DNA of 64,000 nt from Methylotenera sp. (lineage in GTDB: Bacteria; Pseudomonadota; Gammaproteobacteria; Burkholderiales; Methylophilaceae): positions 466,001 through 530,000 of the forward strand of contig NZ_JAUXOY010000014.1 of assembly GCF_030684185.1 (NCBI RefSeq). Direction: 5' to 3'. Every line of letters starts with the position of its first letter. The stretch's first letter is position 1. The notes under the pieces are model-generated. The model was not told the DNA's origin. It saw nothing but the letters and a program-made list of their open reading frames with translations, and made no database searches. The position numbers were made by a program, and so were the translations under genes. Shown here in pieces: positions 17,810-29,167 of this stretch.

Positions 17810-18946
17810 GTGTCACAAAACCTGCCCGCCATACTCGTACTTGCAGATGGAACTGTGTTTCGGGGCTCGTCAATCGGTGCTGTTGGCCAAACTGTTGGTG
17901 AAGTTGTTTTCAACACCTCAATGACTGGCTACCAAGAGATACTCACAGACCCATCTTACACCAAACAAATCGTCACGCTGACTTATCCGCACATTGGTAA
18001 TTATGGTGTGAATCTTGAAGATGTTGAGTCTGGCCAGGTATATGCCAGCGGTTTGATTATTCGTGACTTGCCACTTACTCATAGCAACTTTAGAAACTCT
18101 CAGTCACTGGCAGAGTATCTCAGTGCTAATAATGTTGTAGCTATTGCTGATATTGACACTCGTAAATTAACTAGAATTTTACGTGAAAAAGGTGCGCAAA
18201 CGGGTGTGGTTATCGCGGGCGAAGCAGATGAAGCTAAAGCTGTCTCTTTGGCGCAAAGTTTAATTGCTGGCTTCCCTGGTCTATCTGGCATGGACCTTGC
18301 CAAGGTTGTGACCTGCGACAAGCCTTATGAATTTACACAAGGAGAGTGGGCGTTGGGCAAAGGTTTTGCTGAAGCGCCCGTAACGCAATTCCATGTGGTT
18401 GCTTATGATTACGGCGTTAAACGTAATATTCTACGTATGTTGGTTTCGCGCGGTTGTAAGGTGACAGTGTTGCCAGCACAAACATCAGCCGCTGAAGCGC
18501 TCGCTTACAAACCAGACGGTGTGTTCCTTTCAAACGGACCTGGTGACCCAGCACCTTGTGATTATGCAATTGCTGCCATCAAAACAATCGTAGAAACAGG
18601 CGTTCCAACGTTTGGTATTTGCTTGGGCCATCAGTTATTGGCATTAGCGAGTGACGCTAAGACTCATAAAATGAAATTTGGTCATCACGGCGCAAATCAT
18701 CCAGTGCAAGATGTTGAATCTAAGCGCGTCTATATCACCAGCCAAAATCATGGTTTTGCGGTTGATGCAGCTAACTTGCCAGCTAATATTAAAACCACGC
18801 ATGTTTCATTGTTTGATGGCAGTCTTCAGGGTATTGCACGTACAGACAAGCCTGCGTTTAGCTTCCAAGGGCATCCAGAAGCAAGTCCGGGTCCTACTGA
18901 AATGAGTTATTTGTTTGATCAGTTTATTGATTTGATGCAAGAATAG
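17810..18946 (+). CDS. carA: Carbamoyl-phosphate synthase small (glutaminase) subunit
   Basis: A 378-residue subunit that hydrolyses glutamine and channels ammonia to CarB for arginine and pyrimidine synthesis. The N-terminal CarA domain ([20 protein letters not shown]) precedes a class I amidotransferase with the catalytic cysteine in [13 protein letters not shown] (about Cys270) and the His-Glu pair in [11 protein letters not shown]. It starts at GTG 17810 with a strong AAGGAG six bases upstream. carB follows after about 470 bp that contain a small damaged ORF. Confidence 0.97.
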   Translation: MSQNLPAILVLADGTVFRGSSIGAVGQTVGEVVFNTSMTGYQEILTDPSYTKQIVTLTYPHIGNYGVNLEDVESGQVYASGLIIRDLPLTHSNFRNSQSLAEYLSANNVVAIADIDTRKLTRILREKGAQTGVVIAGEADEAKAVSLAQSLIAGFPGLSGMDLAKVVTCDKPYEFTQGEWALGKGFAEAPVTQFHVVAYDYGVKRNILRMLVSRGCKVTVLPAQTSAAEALAYKPDGVFLSNGPGDPAPCDYAIAAIKTIVETGVPTFGICLGHQLLALASDAKTHKMKFGHHGANHPVQDVESKRVYITSQNHGFAVDAANLPANIKTTHVSLFDGSLQGIARTDKPAFSFQGHPEASPGPTEMSYLFDQFIDLMQE

Positions 18947-18955
18947 AGGTAGGTA

Positions 18956-19347
18956 ATGAGATTCATCATGTTCTTCTCGCTGTTAGTGTCTTTTTCGGCT
19001 AATGTTTGGGCGGTCGATGTAAATTTGGAGAATGCAAAGGAATGGCTTTTATCTTCTCAGAATGAAATGACGCGCGCACGAAAGCTAATGCGCACCAACC
19101 CAACAGACTCAGAAATTGGGGAAGAGTCTAGGAGAGTTCGTAGTGTATCAGATGGGGGGGTTGACCTTTTCCCCGCGCATAGAGATTGGTTTGACTGCCG
19201 TGGGGTAGCTGCAAATATGTGGCCTCTGTGGTGGTATGGATACCGTGGCAAATATATGAGAGTTCGACTGCATCTGCAGATTTGAAGCAATTTGATGCAG
19301 ATTACAAGAAAAGTTTATTGGGTTGTAAGGCTGTGTTAAAAAGATAA
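18956..19347 (+). pseudogene. Small secreted protein gene, apparently frameshifted
   Basis: From ATG 18956 a frame encodes a signal peptide (MRFIMFFSLLVSFSANVWA) and a mature part running to a stop at 19285. A second frame that begins without a start near 19195 ends at 19347 and reads plausibly at its end (SADLKQFDADYKKSLLGCKA). The two together would give a protein of about 130 residues if one frameshift lay between about 19190 and 19270. A run of seven G lies at 19154-19160. I do not recognise the family. It could also be an intact 109-residue protein. It sits 9 bp after carA, in the carA-carB gap. Confidence 0.45.
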
Positions 19348-19420
19348 AAAACCTCGAGGTTGCTTCTACTCAGAATTAACTGAAGACATTAGTAAACGTA
19401 AAAAATGAAAATATAATTAA

Positions 19421-22400
19421 ATGGCAAAACGTACAGACATTAAATCTATTCTAATTATTGGCGCAGGCCCCATTGTAATTGGGCAAGCCTGTGAGTTTGA
19501 CTATTCTGGCGCGCAGGCATGTAAAGCATTGCGTGAAGAAGGTTATCGCGTCATTCTGGTGAACTCTAACCCAGCCACTATTATGACTGACCCTGAAATG
19601 GCGGATGCGACGTATATCGAGCCGGTGACTTGGCAAGTGGTTGAAAAAATCATCGCTAAAGAACGACCGGATGCGTTGTTGCCAACCATGGGCGGGCAAA
19701 CTGCGCTTAATTGTGCACTTGACTTGGATAAGCATGGTGTATTGGCAAAATATAATGTTGAGTTGATTGGTGCTTCTAAAGAAGCGATTGATAAAGCCGA
19801 AGACCGACAAAAATTCAAAGAAGCCATGACCAAAATTGGTTTGGGTTCTGCGCGCTCTATGATTGCACACAGCATGGAAGAGGCGCTGCAAGTGCAAGCC
19901 AATATTGGCTATCCGGCTATTATCCGTCCATCATTCACTATGGGTGGCAGCGGCGGTGGTATTGCTTACAATCGTGAAGAATTCATCACCATTTGTGAGC
20001 GCGGCTTAGACGCTTCACCTACTAAAGAGTTGTTGATTGAAGAATCCCTACTCGGCTGGAAAGAATACGAGATGGAAGTGGTACGCGACTCTGCGGACAA
20101 CTGCATCATTATCTGTTCGATTGAAAACCTGGATCCTATGGGTGTGCATACTGGTGATTCAATCACCGTTGCACCGGCACAAACGCTGACTGACAAAGAA
20201 TATCAAATTATGCGTAACGCCTCATTGGCCGTACTGCGTGAGATCGGAGTGGATACGGGCGGTTCAAATGTGCAGTTTGCTATCAACCCAGATGATGGTC
20301 GCATGATTGTGATTGAGATGAATCCGCGCGTATCGCGTTCATCAGCACTTGCATCAAAAGCCACCGGTTTCCCGATAGCAAAAGTTGCTGCCAAACTTGC
20401 AGTTGGGTTTACTTTAGATGAGTTACGCAATGAAATTACAGGCGGTGCAACACCTGCATCATTTGAACCATCCATTGATTACGTGGTAACAAAAATACCA
20501 AGATTCGCTTTTGAAAAATTCCCACAGGCTGACTCTCGTTTAACGACACAAATGAAGTCAGTGGGCGAAGTAATGGCAATTGGCCGAACTTTCCAAGAAT
20601 CCTTTCAAAAAGCTTTGCGTGGTCTAGAAGTTGGTGTTGATGGACTTGATGAAAAAACTACAGATTTAGATACCATTACTAAAGAAATAGGCGTGCCAGG
20701 ACCAGAGCGTATTTGGTATGTGGGTGATGCTTTCAGAATGGGCATGACGGTTGAAGAAGTATTCTCAATATCGAGCATAGACCATTGGTTCCTAGTGCAG
20801 ATTAAAGACCTGATTGATAGAGAGCAGGCGCTAAAAGGCAAGCAAATAGCGGATTTGGATAAGAGTGCTTTACTCAAGTTGAAACGTAGCGGTTTCTCGG
20901 ACAGACGTTTAGCCACTTTGTTAAATACTGATCAGCATGCTGTGCGTGCTTACAGGCAGGCTTTACAAGTTCGCCCTGTGTACAAACGAGTAGACACTTG
21001 TGCAGCTGAATTTGCAACCAACACGGCTTATATGTATTCAACTTATGAAGAAGAATGCGAAGCAGCGCCAACCAATAAAAAGAAAATCATGATTTTGGGA
21101 GGTGGACCGAACCGTATCGGACAAGGGATTGAGTTTGATTATTGCTGTGTTCATGCTGCGTTCGCGATGCGTGAAGACGGTTATGAAACCATTATGGTGA
21201 ACTGTAACCCTGAAACCGTTTCGACCGATTACGACACTTCAGACCGCTTGTATTTTGAGCCAGTGACGCTGGAAGATGTATTGGAAATCGTTGCTTTAGA
21301 AAAACCAGTGGGCGTGATTGTGCAATACGGTGGCCAAACGCCACTAAAATTAGCGCGTGATTTAGAAAAAGCGGGTGTGCCAATCATTGGTACGACACCA
21401 GACGCGATTGATAAAGCCGAAGACCGCGAACGTTTTCAAAAAATGTTGCAAGAGCTTGGGTTAAAACAACCGCCAAACCGTACTGCCAGAACCCCTGATG
21501 AAGCGATACGCTTAGCCTTGGAAATCGGTTACCCGCTCGTGGTGCGTCCATCATATGTGTTAGGTGGTCGCGCGATGGAGATTGTGCAAGAGCAATCTCA
21601 ACTTGAACGTTATATGCGAGAAGCTGTAAAAGTTTCTAACGAATCACCAGTTTTGCTGGACAGATTCTTAAATGACGCTTTGGAAGTTGATGTAGATGCC
21701 TTATGTGATAACACTGGAGATGTGATTATTGGCGGCATTATGGAGCACGTTGAGCAGGCTGGCGTTCACTCTGGTGACTCAGCATGTTCATTGCCGCCGT
21801 ATAGTTTATCAGCCAAATTGCAAGATGAATTACGTGACCAAACCAAACAAATGGCCCGCGCATTAGGCGTGGTGGGGTTAATGAATGTGCAGTTTGCTAT
21901 TCAAGGTGAGACAGTCTATGTGCTTGAGGTAAACCCTCGCGCTTCACGTACAGTTCCATTTGTATCAAAAGCATGTGGTTTGCAACTAGCCAAAGTCGCT
22001 GCACGTTGCATGATAGGGACTTCACTGAAATCACAAGGTGTGACGCGCGAAATTATTCCACCATTTTATTCAGTAAAAGAGGCTGTGTTCCCGTTCATTA
22101 AATTCCCGGGTGTTGATACTATTTTAGGCCCAGAGATGAAATCAACAGGCGAAGTAATGGGGGTTGGGGCAACGTTTGCTGAGGCTTTTCTTAAGTCGCA
22201 ACTTGGTGCTTCCACCAAATTGCCAGAAGGCGGAAGGGCGTTTATCAGTGTACGTAAAGAAGACTATTTAAAGGTTGTTGAAGTAGCACAGGCTCTGCAT
22301 CAGTTAGGGTTCAGTTTGGTAGCTACCAAGGGGACTGCTGCAGCTTTAACAGCGAATGGCTTAACCGTTACATCAGTAAACAAAGTGGCAGAAGGCAGAC

Positions 22401-22627
22401 CCCATATTGTTGATATGATTAAAAATGGTGACATTAGCTTTATTGTGAATGTTACGGAAGATAAGCGAGCAGTAGCTGATTCTTATGAAATTCGTAGAAG
22501 TGCACTACAAAATAAAGTGACTTATTACACAACATTGGCCGGTGCCAAGGCTGCCTGCGTGGGTATGGCACACATGCAAGAGTTGACAGTAGAATCACTA
22601 CAAGACTTGCATAAAAAGCTTTCTTAA
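19421..22627 (+). CDS. carB: Carbamoyl-phosphate synthase large subunit
   Basis: A 1068-residue protein with two homologous ATP-grasp halves. The N-terminal carboxyphosphate half opens with [20 protein letters not shown], and the carbamoyl-phosphate half with [20 protein letters not shown]. It ends in a MGS-like allosteric domain (from about residue 935, [20 protein letters not shown]). It assembles with CarA to make carbamoyl phosphate from glutamine, bicarbonate and two ATP. Full length, no interruptions. An intrinsic terminator follows. Confidence 0.98.
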   Translation: MAKRTDIKSILIIGAGPIVIGQACEFDYSGAQACKALREEGYRVILVNSNPATIMTDPEMADATYIEPVTWQVVEKIIAKERPDALLPTMGGQTALNCALDLDKHGVLAKYNVELIGASKEAIDKAEDRQKFKEAMTKIGLGSARSMIAHSMEEALQVQANIGYPAIIRPSFTMGGSGGGIAYNREEFITICERGLDASPTKELLIEESLLGWKEYEMEVVRDSADNCIIICSIENLDPMGVHTGDSITVAPAQTLTDKEYQIMRNASLAVLREIGVDTGGSNVQFAINPDDGRMIVIEMNPRVSRSSALASKATGFPIAKVAAKLAVGFTLDELRNEITGGATPASFEPSIDYVVTKIPRFAFEKFPQADSRLTTQMKSVGEVMAIGRTFQESFQKALRGLEVGVDGLDEKTTDLDTITKEIGVPGPERIWYVGDAFRMGMTVEEVFSISSIDHWFLVQIKDLIDREQALKGKQIADLDKSALLKLKRSGFSDRRLATLLNTDQHAVRAYRQALQVRPVYKRVDTCAAEFATNTAYMYSTYEEECEAAPTNKKKIMILGGGPNRIGQGIEFDYCCVHAAFAMREDGYETIMVNCNPETVSTDYDTSDRLYFEPVTLEDVLEIVALEKPVGVIVQYGGQTPLKLARDLEKAGVPIIGTTPDAIDKAEDRERFQKMLQELGLKQPPNRTARTPDEAIRLALEIGYPLVVRPSYVLGGRAMEIVQEQSQLERYMREAVKVSNESPVLLDRFLNDALEVDVDALCDNTGDVIIGGIMEHVEQAGVHSGDSACSLPPYSLSAKLQDELRDQTKQMARALGVVGLMNVQFAIQGETVYVLEVNPRASRTVPFVSKACGLQLAKVAARCMIGTSLKSQGVTREIIPPFYSVKEAVFPFIKFPGVDTILGPEMKSTGEVMGVGATFAEAFLKSQLGASTKLPEGGRAFISVRKEDYLKVVEVAQALHQLGFSLVATKGTAAALTANGLTVTSVNKVAEGRPHIVDMIKNGDISFIVNVTEDKRAVADSYEIRRSALQNKVTYYTTLAGAKAACVGMAHMQELTVESLQDLHKKLS

Positions 22628-22649
22628 AATACACTAGTTTTTTATTCAT

Positions 22650-22684
22650 AACCACACTCGATTTGGGTGTGGTTTATTTTTTTA
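22650..22684 (+). terminator. Rho-independent terminator after carB
   Basis: AACCACAC (22650-22657) pairs with GTGTGGTT (22667-22674), followed by TATTTTTTT. It lies between carB and greA. Confidence 0.8.
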
Positions 22685-22708
22685 GATTGATAGATAAGGT
22701 TTAGCAAT

Positions 22709-23191
22709 ATGGCAGTTACCCAAATACCCGTTACAGTTAAAGGCGCAGAACAACTTAAAGAAGAGCTTTTGCGTTTGCGCAGTGTTGATCGACCATGGGT
22801 CATCCAGGCAATAGCTGAAGCGCGTGCGCAGGGCGATTTGTCTGAAAATGCAGAATATGAAGCGGCTAAAGAGCGCCAGAGTTTTATTGAAGGGCGTATC
22901 GCAGAGGTTGAAGCTAAGCTTTCTAATGCAATGATTATTGACCCTGCAACATTACATGCTGATGGGCGCTGTGTGTTTGGGTCAACGGTAAGAATAGAAG
23001 ACCTGGACAGCGGTTATATTACCACTTATCAGATTGTAGGCGATGATGAAGCAGATATTAAAAACGGAAAAATCTCAGTGAGTTCGCCTATTTCCCGTGG
23101 TCTAATCGGTAAGTCTGAAGGCGATATTGCTGAAGTGATGGCACCAGGCGGTGTTAAAGAATATGAGATTTTAGAAGTGCAATATATTTAA
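22709..23191 (+). CDS. greA: Transcript cleavage factor GreA
   Basis: A 160-residue elongation factor that enters the RNA polymerase secondary channel and stimulates cleavage of backtracked RNA. The N-terminal coiled coil carries the acidic tip in [19 protein letters not shown], and the C-terminal FKBP-like domain contains [18 protein letters not shown]. Length is normal. Its last base is the first base of the next gene's ATG (TAATG), so translation of the two is probably coupled. Confidence 0.96.
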   Translation: MAVTQIPVTVKGAEQLKEELLRLRSVDRPWVIQAIAEARAQGDLSENAEYEAAKERQSFIEGRIAEVEAKLSNAMIIDPATLHADGRCVFGSTVRIEDLDSGYITTYQIVGDDEADIKNGKISVSSPISRGLIGKSEGDIAEVMAPGGVKEYEILEVQYI

Positions 23192-23640
23192 TGAAAAATC
23201 AATGGTTAGATAAACTCAGTTTAATTCTGATTACTTTCTGGGTTGGCGCTTTATGGACTACAGGTGCTGTAGCATACGTGCTATTTCAAACCTTGCAAGA
23301 TAGCCAGCTGGCAGGGCAATTGGCGGGTAAGTTTTTTACTTATGTGTCTTATTTAGGTTTGTTTTCAGCGTTTTATTTGCTTATACATCGCCTGTTAGGC
23401 TATGGCACTTTGGCGCTAAAACAATCCTACTTTTGGGCGGTATTTGCAATGTTGTTACTTGTACTTGCGGGTCACTTTGGAATTCAGCCGATACTGGCAC
23501 AATTAAAGGTAAACGCTTTTCCAGGCGATGTAATGCAAAGTGTATTTGCCAACAGATTTAAAACTTGGCATGGTGTGGCGAGCATTGCATACGTGATGCA
23601 ATGCTTATTAGGTTTTGTGGTGGTGTTACGCGCTAGGTAG
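23191..23640 (+). CDS. DUF4149-like four-helix membrane protein
   Basis: A 149-residue protein with four predicted membrane helices (about residues 8-30, 48-70, 80-100 and 125-147). It contains FWVGALWTTGAVAYVLF and a late FKTWHGVASIAYVMQCLLGF, features of the DUF4149 family. Function is unknown. Its ATG overlaps the greA stop by one base, which is common for this family in Betaproteobacteria and indicates cotranscription. It ends before a bidirectional terminator and convergent yhbY. Confidence 0.8.
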   Translation: MKNQWLDKLSLILITFWVGALWTTGAVAYVLFQTLQDSQLAGQLAGKFFTYVSYLGLFSAFYLLIHRLLGYGTLALKQSYFWAVFAMLLLVLAGHFGIQPILAQLKVNAFPGDVMQSVFANRFKTWHGVASIAYVMQCLLGFVVVLRAR

Positions 23641-23646
23641 TGAAAT

Positions 23647-23673
23647 ATGAGGCTTTGATCTAAATAGCCTCAT
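23647..23673. terminator. Bidirectional hairpin between convergent genes
   Basis: ATGAGGCT (23647-23654) pairs perfectly with AGCCTCAT (23666-23673). It lies between the ends of the DUF4149 gene and yhbY. The flanking T tracts are short. Confidence 0.6.
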
Positions 23674-23684
23674 TATTATCTGAA

Positions 23685-23975
23685 TTATTTTTGCGGGATG
23701 ACAATTTTCGGTTTAGTGGACTGCCTGTAAATCACTAACTGTTTTCCAATATGGTGCACAGCTATTGCGTTGGTTTGTTCACAAATATCAGTTAAAAGTT
23801 TTGCGCGCAGAGCTCTATCGTCACCCATGACTTTAATTTTAATCAATTCATGTGCGTCTAAACTGACATTGATTTCTTTTAAAACGCTCTCCGATAAGCC
23901 TTTATTGCTTATCATCACGACTGGGTTTAAATTGTGTGCTAGGCCACGCAAGTAGCTAATTTGTTTTGAGTTCAC
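23685..23975 (-). CDS. yhbY: RNA-binding protein YhbY (CRM domain)
   Basis: A 96-residue single CRM-domain protein associated with the pre-50S ribosomal subunit. The family fingerprint is visible: LRGLAHNLNPVVMISNKGLS at the N-terminus, HELIKIKV and a GxxG-like turn near GDDRALR, then VHHIGKQLVIYR. It is divergent from rlmE with a 55-bp gap. yhbY-rlmE-ftsH-folP-glmM is a widely conserved order. Confidence 0.92.
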   Translation of the reverse strand: MNSKQISYLRGLAHNLNPVVMISNKGLSESVLKEINVSLDAHELIKIKVMGDDRALRAKLLTDICEQTNAIAVHHIGKQLVIYRQSTKPKIVIPQK

Positions 23976-24030
23976 GGCAGATGTCTTCTTGAGTTATCTT
24001 ATTGATTTATATAGGCGAGCAGTTTAACAG

Positions 24031-24651
24031 ATGAAACTAAAACCTTCCAGCAAAGCTTGGATGCATGAACATATCAATGATGAATTCGTGAAGCGCGCGC
24101 AAAAAGAAGGCTATAGAGCACGCGCTGCTTATAAGCTTACTGAAATTGACGATAAAGATAAGTTAATTAAACCCGGCATGACGATCGTCGATTTAGGCGC
24201 AACGCCAGGCAGTTGGTCGCAAGTTGTGGTGCAGCGTATAAAAGGTCAGGGACGAATTATTGCTTTGGATTTGCTGGAAATGGAGCCGATTAAAGGTGTA
24301 GAGTTTATCCAGGGCGATTTTCGTGAAGATGCGGTTTTGAAATTATTAGAAAAAAGTTTAAATGGCAAGCAAGTAGACCTTGTAATTGCGGATATGGCCC
24401 CCAATATCTCAGGTATTACTATCGTGGATCAGGCTGGTGCGGCTTATTTAACAGAGCTGGCTTTAGACTTCAGTAAAGACTGGTTGAAACCAAGTGGTAA
24501 TTTTTTGGTCAAAGTATTTATAGGCGAAGGCTTTGATCAAATTTTGCAGAGCATGCGGGAAATGTTTGATAAAGTGGTCACGCGTAAACCAAAAGCTTCA
24601 CGTGGTAGAAGTAACGAAGTGTATTTATTAGGTCTAGGCCGCAAGTCCTAG
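24031..24651 (+). CDS. rlmE: 23S rRNA (uridine-2552 2'-O)-methyltransferase
   Basis: A 206-residue FtsJ/RrmJ-family SAM-dependent methyltransferase acting on U2552 of 23S rRNA in the assembling large subunit. The N-terminal SKAWMHEHINDEFVKRAQ and YRARAAYKLTEID contain the first catalytic lysine. The SAM motif VDLGATPGSWSQV, the catalytic aspartate in VIADMAPNISG and the lysine in FLVKVFIGEGF complete the K-D-K-E set. Divergent from yhbY and about 205 bp upstream of ftsH. Confidence 0.96.
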   Translation: MKLKPSSKAWMHEHINDEFVKRAQKEGYRARAAYKLTEIDDKDKLIKPGMTIVDLGATPGSWSQVVVQRIKGQGRIIALDLLEMEPIKGVEFIQGDFREDAVLKLLEKSLNGKQVDLVIADMAPNISGITIVDQAGAAYLTELALDFSKDWLKPSGNFLVKVFIGEGFDQILQSMREMFDKVVTRKPKASRGRSNEVYLLGLGRKS

Positions 24652-24856
24652 GTTTAAATTAATTTAAAAGTTACAGTTAAGCTACTTTATGAGCCGTAAT
24701 TTAAGTAATATATCTATTAATTTAATATCCGATTCTAAATTAATAGCCAACACTTAAAGATAAATTTTACAAAAAGCGTAAGATGTTAAAAGTAGAACTA
24801 AACAAGCAATGCAATTAGAATTTAAAGAATTACCCCTTTAAAAAAGGAAAGATATT

Positions 24857-26749
24857 TTGAACAACATATTTAAGAATATTGCCATTTGGTTAGCCATTGC
24901 AATGGTTCTATTAGCTATTTTTAATGTAACTGGTGTTAAAAATGCTGTTGATAGCCAAGTCGTGTATTCGCAATTTATTCAAGAAGTGAAAGATGGGCGT
25001 ATTGCCAAAGTGCAAATTGACGGTCGTATTTTGCGTGGTACAACACAAGATGGTAAAAAATTTAATACTTATGCACCTGCAGACCCATGGTTAGTTTCTG
25101 ACTTACTTAAAAATAATGTCACAGTTGAAGCTAAACCAGATGAAGAGCAATCATTTTTGATGAGCATCTTTGTTTCATGGTTCCCGATGATATTGCTTAT
25201 TGGGGTCTGGATATTCTTCATGCGCCAAATGCAAGGTGGCGGCAAAGGCGGTGGTCCTTTCTCTTTCGGTAAGAGTAAAGCACGCCAACTTGATGAAGGT
25301 AATAATCAAACTACATTTGCCGATGTCGCGGGTTGTGATGAAGCCAAAGAAGAAGTCACAGAAATCGTTGAGTTCTTACGTGACCCTACCAAATTCCAAA
25401 AATTAGGCGGACGTATTCCACGTGGTGTGTTAATGGTCGGTCCTCCTGGTACTGGTAAAACTTTGTTGGCACGCGCTATTGCCGGAGAAGCAAAAGTGCC
25501 GTTTTTCACGATTTCAGGTTCAGACTTTGTGGAGATGTTTGTCGGTGTAGGTGCTTCACGCGTGCGTGACATGTTTGAGCAAGCTAAAAAAAGCTCGCCA
25601 TGCATCATCTTTATCGATGAGATTGATGCTGTAGGCCGTAGCCGTGGATCTGGTACTGGTGGCGGTAATGATGAGCGTGAGCAAACATTAAACCAATTAT
25701 TGGTCGAGATGGATGGTTTTGAAGGCAACTCTGGCGTTATAGTGATTGCCGCAACTAACCGAGCAGACGTGTTGGATAAAGCGCTGTTGCGTCCAGGCCG
25801 TTTTGATCGTCAAGTGATGGTGTCATTACCAGATATTAAAGGTCGTGAACAAATTCTAATGGTGCATATGCGTAAAGTGCCCATTGATGTGGATGTTAAA
25901 GCCGACATTTTAGCGCGTGGTACGCCAGGTTTTTCTGGTGCAGATTTAGCCAACTTAGTGAACGAGGCTGCGCTATTTGCGGCACGTCGTAACAAGCGCA
26001 CAGTAGACATGCAAGACTTTGAAGACGCAAAAGATAAAATCTTCATGGGTCCTGAGCGTAAATCGATGGTGATGCGTGAGGAAGAGCGTCTTAATACTGC
26101 CTATCATGAATCTGGACATGCAGTAGTTGCCAAGCTGTTACCGAAGGCTGACCCGGTGCATAAGGTGACGATTATGCCGCGTGGCTGGGCATTAGGTTTA
26201 ACTTGGCAGTTGCCAGAGTTTGACCGCATTAGTAATTACAAAGATAAAATGTTGGAAGAAATTTCTATATTATTTGGCGGCCGTATTGCTGAAGAGATTT
26301 TTATGCATCAAATGTCTACTGGAGCGTCAAATGACTTTGAACGCGCTACGAAATTAGCGCGTGATATGGTGACTCGTTATGGTATGTCTGATGCGCTTGG
26401 CACGATGGTGTACGCAGGTAGTGAGCAGGATTCATTCTTTGGTAACATGAGTTCTAAAACTGTATCGGAAGCGACTCAGCAAAAAGTGGATGCTGAAATT
26501 CGCAGAATATTAGACGAACAATACGGTTTAGCGCGTAAATTGCTAGAAGATAACCGCGTTAAAGTAGAAGCGATGGCTGCAGCATTGATGGAGTACGAAA
26601 CGATAGATGCCGATCAAATCAACGATATTATGGCGGGCATTACGGCGCGTCCACCCAAACCAACTCAAAGCAAGGCTAATCCGCCTAAAGATACTGGCAC
26701 AACTGGTTTAGGCTCTAATCCAGCACCTCAGCCGACAGCTAAGACTTAA
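24857..26749 (+). CDS. ftsH: ATP-dependent zinc metalloprotease FtsH
   Basis: A 630-residue inner-membrane AAA+ protease that degrades membrane and regulatory proteins. Two membrane segments (about residues 6-25 and 101-122) bracket a periplasmic domain. The AAA module has Walker A GPPGTGKT (195-202), Walker [14 protein letters not shown] and an SRH region RPGRFDRQV. The protease domain has the zinc motif HESGH (417-421). The start is TTG at 24857 with AAAGGAAA about 8 bases upstream, and no better ATG is available. The 205 bp upstream are AT-rich. A strong terminator follows. Confidence 0.97.
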   Translation: MNNIFKNIAIWLAIAMVLLAIFNVTGVKNAVDSQVVYSQFIQEVKDGRIAKVQIDGRILRGTTQDGKKFNTYAPADPWLVSDLLKNNVTVEAKPDEEQSFLMSIFVSWFPMILLIGVWIFFMRQMQGGGKGGGPFSFGKSKARQLDEGNNQTTFADVAGCDEAKEEVTEIVEFLRDPTKFQKLGGRIPRGVLMVGPPGTGKTLLARAIAGEAKVPFFTISGSDFVEMFVGVGASRVRDMFEQAKKSSPCIIFIDEIDAVGRSRGSGTGGGNDEREQTLNQLLVEMDGFEGNSGVIVIAATNRADVLDKALLRPGRFDRQVMVSLPDIKGREQILMVHMRKVPIDVDVKADILARGTPGFSGADLANLVNEAALFAARRNKRTVDMQDFEDAKDKIFMGPERKSMVMREEERLNTAYHESGHAVVAKLLPKADPVHKVTIMPRGWALGLTWQLPEFDRISNYKDKMLEEISILFGGRIAEEIFMHQMSTGASNDFERATKLARDMVTRYGMSDALGTMVYAGSEQDSFFGNMSSKTVSEATQQKVDAEIRRILDEQYGLARKLLEDNRVKVEAMAAALMEYETIDADQINDIMAGITARPPKPTQSKANPPKDTGTTGLGSNPAPQPTAKT

Positions 26750-26766
26750 GTAATTTTTTTGATTTA

Positions 26767-26794
26767 AAAGGGCTAGTTTTCTAGCCCTTTTTTT
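26767..26794 (+). terminator. Rho-independent terminator after ftsH
   Basis: AAAGGGCTAG (26767-26776) and CTAGCCCTTT (26781-26790) form a perfect 10-bp stem with a TTTT loop, followed by further T. It separates ftsH from folP. Confidence 0.92.
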
Positions 26795-26811
26795 ATTGTT
26801 TAGATTTTAAG

Positions 26812-26817
26812 TATAAT
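26812..26817 (+). promoter_or_regulatory. Candidate -10 box for folP, start site would coincide with the ATG
   Basis: TATAAT at 26812-26817 lies five bases before the folP ATG (26823), after the ftsH terminator. A normal start site would fall on or within a base of the start codon, suggesting a leaderless message. No good -35 is visible. Confidence 0.45.
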
Positions 26818-26822
26818 GCCAT

Positions 26823-27650
26823 ATGCACTCTCACTTTCTATGCGGAAAATACCAGCTTAACCTCAATCGCCCGCATGTCATGGGTATCGTCAATGTCACG
26901 CCAGACTCTTTTTCGGATGGTGGACAATTCTCATCTGCCAATTTAGCTGTCGAGCACGCACTGCAGTTGATTGCAGAAGGTGCTGATATTTTAGATGTAG
27001 GTGGAGAATCTACGCGTCCAGGAGCTAAACCAGTAAGTTTAGATGAGGAGTTGAGTAGGGTGATTCCCGTCATTAAGGCTTTAAGTCACATTGCAACCGT
27101 CCCAATCTCTATTGATACTTATAAACCCGAAGTGATGCGACAAGCCATTTTAGCAGGCGCTGATATTGTAAATGATGTGCGTGCACTGCAAGAGCAAGGC
27201 GCTTTGGAAGCGGTGGTGAATAGCAAGGTGGGTGTATGCTTAATGCACATGCAAGGCATACCTCAAACGATGCAGTTAAAGCCTGTTTATGAAGATGTGG
27301 TGAGCGAAGTAAAGCAGTTCTTAATTGATAGGCTGAACGTGGTCATGGCACATGGAGTTTCTAAAAACCGTATTTTGCTTGACCCAGGCTTTGGTTTTGG
27401 TAAAACGCGCATACATAATATTGCGCTAATTCAGCACTTGGACAGTCTGCTTGATATGGGCCAGCCATTGTTAGTAGGCTTATCACGCAAATCAGTTTTA
27501 GGTGCAATTGCAGGTGGAGATGAAGGGCAGCGCTTATATGCAAGTATTGCTGCTTCAGTCATTGCGGCAATGAAAGGCGCTAAAATAATACGCGTGCATG
27601 ATGTGAAAGCGACAGTGGATGCACTTAAAGTGGTTGCAGCAATACAATAA
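26823..27650 (+). CDS. folP: Dihydropteroate synthase
   Basis: A 275-residue TIM-barrel enzyme that condenses p-aminobenzoate with hydroxymethyl-dihydropterin pyrophosphate in folate synthesis; it is the sulfonamide target. The signatures are VMGIVNVTPDSFSDGGQF, DVGGESTRPGA, DIVNDVRAL and LLDPGFGFGKT. The ATG at 26823 is the only start before the first conserved motif. It has no Shine-Dalgarno and lies just after a TATAAT. It is between ftsH and glmM, the order seen in E. coli and many Proteobacteria. Confidence 0.96.
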   Translation: MHSHFLCGKYQLNLNRPHVMGIVNVTPDSFSDGGQFSSANLAVEHALQLIAEGADILDVGGESTRPGAKPVSLDEELSRVIPVIKALSHIATVPISIDTYKPEVMRQAILAGADIVNDVRALQEQGALEAVVNSKVGVCLMHMQGIPQTMQLKPVYEDVVSEVKQFLIDRLNVVMAHGVSKNRILLDPGFGFGKTRIHNIALIQHLDSLLDMGQPLLVGLSRKSVLGAIAGGDEGQRLYASIAASVIAAMKGAKIIRVHDVKATVDALKVVAAIQ

Positions 27651-27687
27651 ATTTTAAATAAAATTAGTAAAAAAATAGGCGATAAAC

Positions 27688-29046
27688 ATGACTAAAAAAT
27701 ACTTCGGCACAGATGGCATTCGTGGGCGTGTTGGCGAATCTACCATTACACCAGACTTTGTAATGCGCTTAGGTTATGCTGCAGGCAAGGTATTAACTTC
27801 CGTTAATAGCAATCTTGCAAAAGGCGCGCATCCAGCGGTTTTAATCGGCAAAGATACGCGTATTTCAGGCTACATGCTAGAAGCCGCCTTAGAGGCTGGG
27901 TTGTCGGCAGCCGGGGTTGATGTTTTGCTTACAGGCCCAATGCCTACGCCCGCTGTGGCTTACCTTACCCGCGCTTTGCGTGCTCAGGCAGGTATTGTCA
28001 TTTCTGCATCGCACAATCCGTATTATGATAACGGCATCAAGTTTTTTTCAAGTGAAGGTGCAAAATTAGCCGATGACATCGAGCATGCAATAGAGGCAGA
28101 GTTAGACAAGCCCATGCAAGTGATGGAGTCTGCCAAGCTGGGCAAAGCACGTCGCATAGATGATGCTGCTGGGCGATATATTGAGTTTTGTAAAAGTACA
28201 TTTCCAAATAACATGGATTTACGTGGCTTAAAGATTGTGCTTGATTGCGCACATGGTGCTACTTATCATGTTGCGCCCAATGTGTTTCATGAATTAGGTG
28301 CAGAAATTATCACCATTGGCAACAAACCAGATGGCTTAAACATAAATGAGCAAGTAGGTTCAACGCATCCACAAGCACTGCAAAAATCGGTGCTTGAGCA
28401 CAAGGCGGATTTAGGCATAGCATTTGATGGCGATGGTGACCGTGTCATGATGGTAGACGCCAATGGTAACTTGTTGGATGGTGACCAATTGCTTTACATC
28501 ATTGCGATGGGTTTGTATGGTAAAGGCAAGTTACAGGGTGGCGTCGCGGGTACGCTAATGACTAACCTGGCATTAGAACACGCACTAAAAAAACATCAAA
28601 TTCCATTTGCGCGTGCAAAAGTGGGTGACCGCTATGTGCTGGAACTGCTCAATGAAAAACATTGGAAACTGGGTGGTGAAAATTCCGGTCATATTCTTAC
28701 CCTGGATAAACATACCAGCGGTGATGCCATTATTGCAGCCTTGCAAGTATTGCAGTCACTTAAACTCAGTGGAAAAACGCTTGTAGAGTTAGGTGCAGGC
28801 TTGGTGTTATATCCACAAGTGTTGATTAATGTAAAAACGGCAAAAAAAATAGATTTAGCTCACCATGTTCAAATACAGGCATCTGTAAAAGCTGCAGAAA
28901 CAGAGCTTGCCGGCAGTGGCCGGGTATTGTTAAGAGCATCAGGTACCGAACCAAAAATTCGCGTGATGGTAGAAGGTGAAAACCTGATGCAAGTACAAAC
29001 TTTAGCGCAGAGTATTGCAGATGTCGTAACACAAGCAACAACTTAG
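27688..29046 (+). CDS. glmM: Phosphoglucosamine mutase
   Basis: A 452-residue alpha-D-phosphohexomutase that converts glucosamine 6-phosphate to glucosamine 1-phosphate for UDP-GlcNAc, peptidoglycan and LPS. The N-terminal [13 protein letters not shown], the phosphoserine loop [16 protein letters not shown] (about Ser106), the metal-binding [12 protein letters not shown], the sugar-binding GGENSGHI and the phosphate-binding [15 protein letters not shown] are intact. It lies 37 bp after folP and is probably cotranscribed with it. Confidence 0.97.
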   Translation: MTKKYFGTDGIRGRVGESTITPDFVMRLGYAAGKVLTSVNSNLAKGAHPAVLIGKDTRISGYMLEAALEAGLSAAGVDVLLTGPMPTPAVAYLTRALRAQAGIVISASHNPYYDNGIKFFSSEGAKLADDIEHAIEAELDKPMQVMESAKLGKARRIDDAAGRYIEFCKSTFPNNMDLRGLKIVLDCAHGATYHVAPNVFHELGAEIITIGNKPDGLNINEQVGSTHPQALQKSVLEHKADLGIAFDGDGDRVMMVDANGNLLDGDQLLYIIAMGLYGKGKLQGGVAGTLMTNLALEHALKKHQIPFARAKVGDRYVLELLNEKHWKLGGENSGHILTLDKHTSGDAIIAALQVLQSLKLSGKTLVELGAGLVLYPQVLINVKTAKKIDLAHHVQIQASVKAAETELAGSGRVLLRASGTEPKIRVMVEGENLMQVQTLAQSIADVVTQATT

Positions 29047-29167
29047 CATATTAAATGCAGTTTTTTGCATCAAAAAACCTTCATATCTCATTCATCAATC
29101 TTTAATAATTCAATGACATTCTAGCCTTCATGCTCAACTAAAAGAGTAATTGAAATTGGAGGCAAAT

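Noticed and set aside
20203-20916. Long antisense frames within carB and other conserved genes
   Set aside because: They have no ribosome sites and mirror the codon structure of well-identified genes on the other strand.
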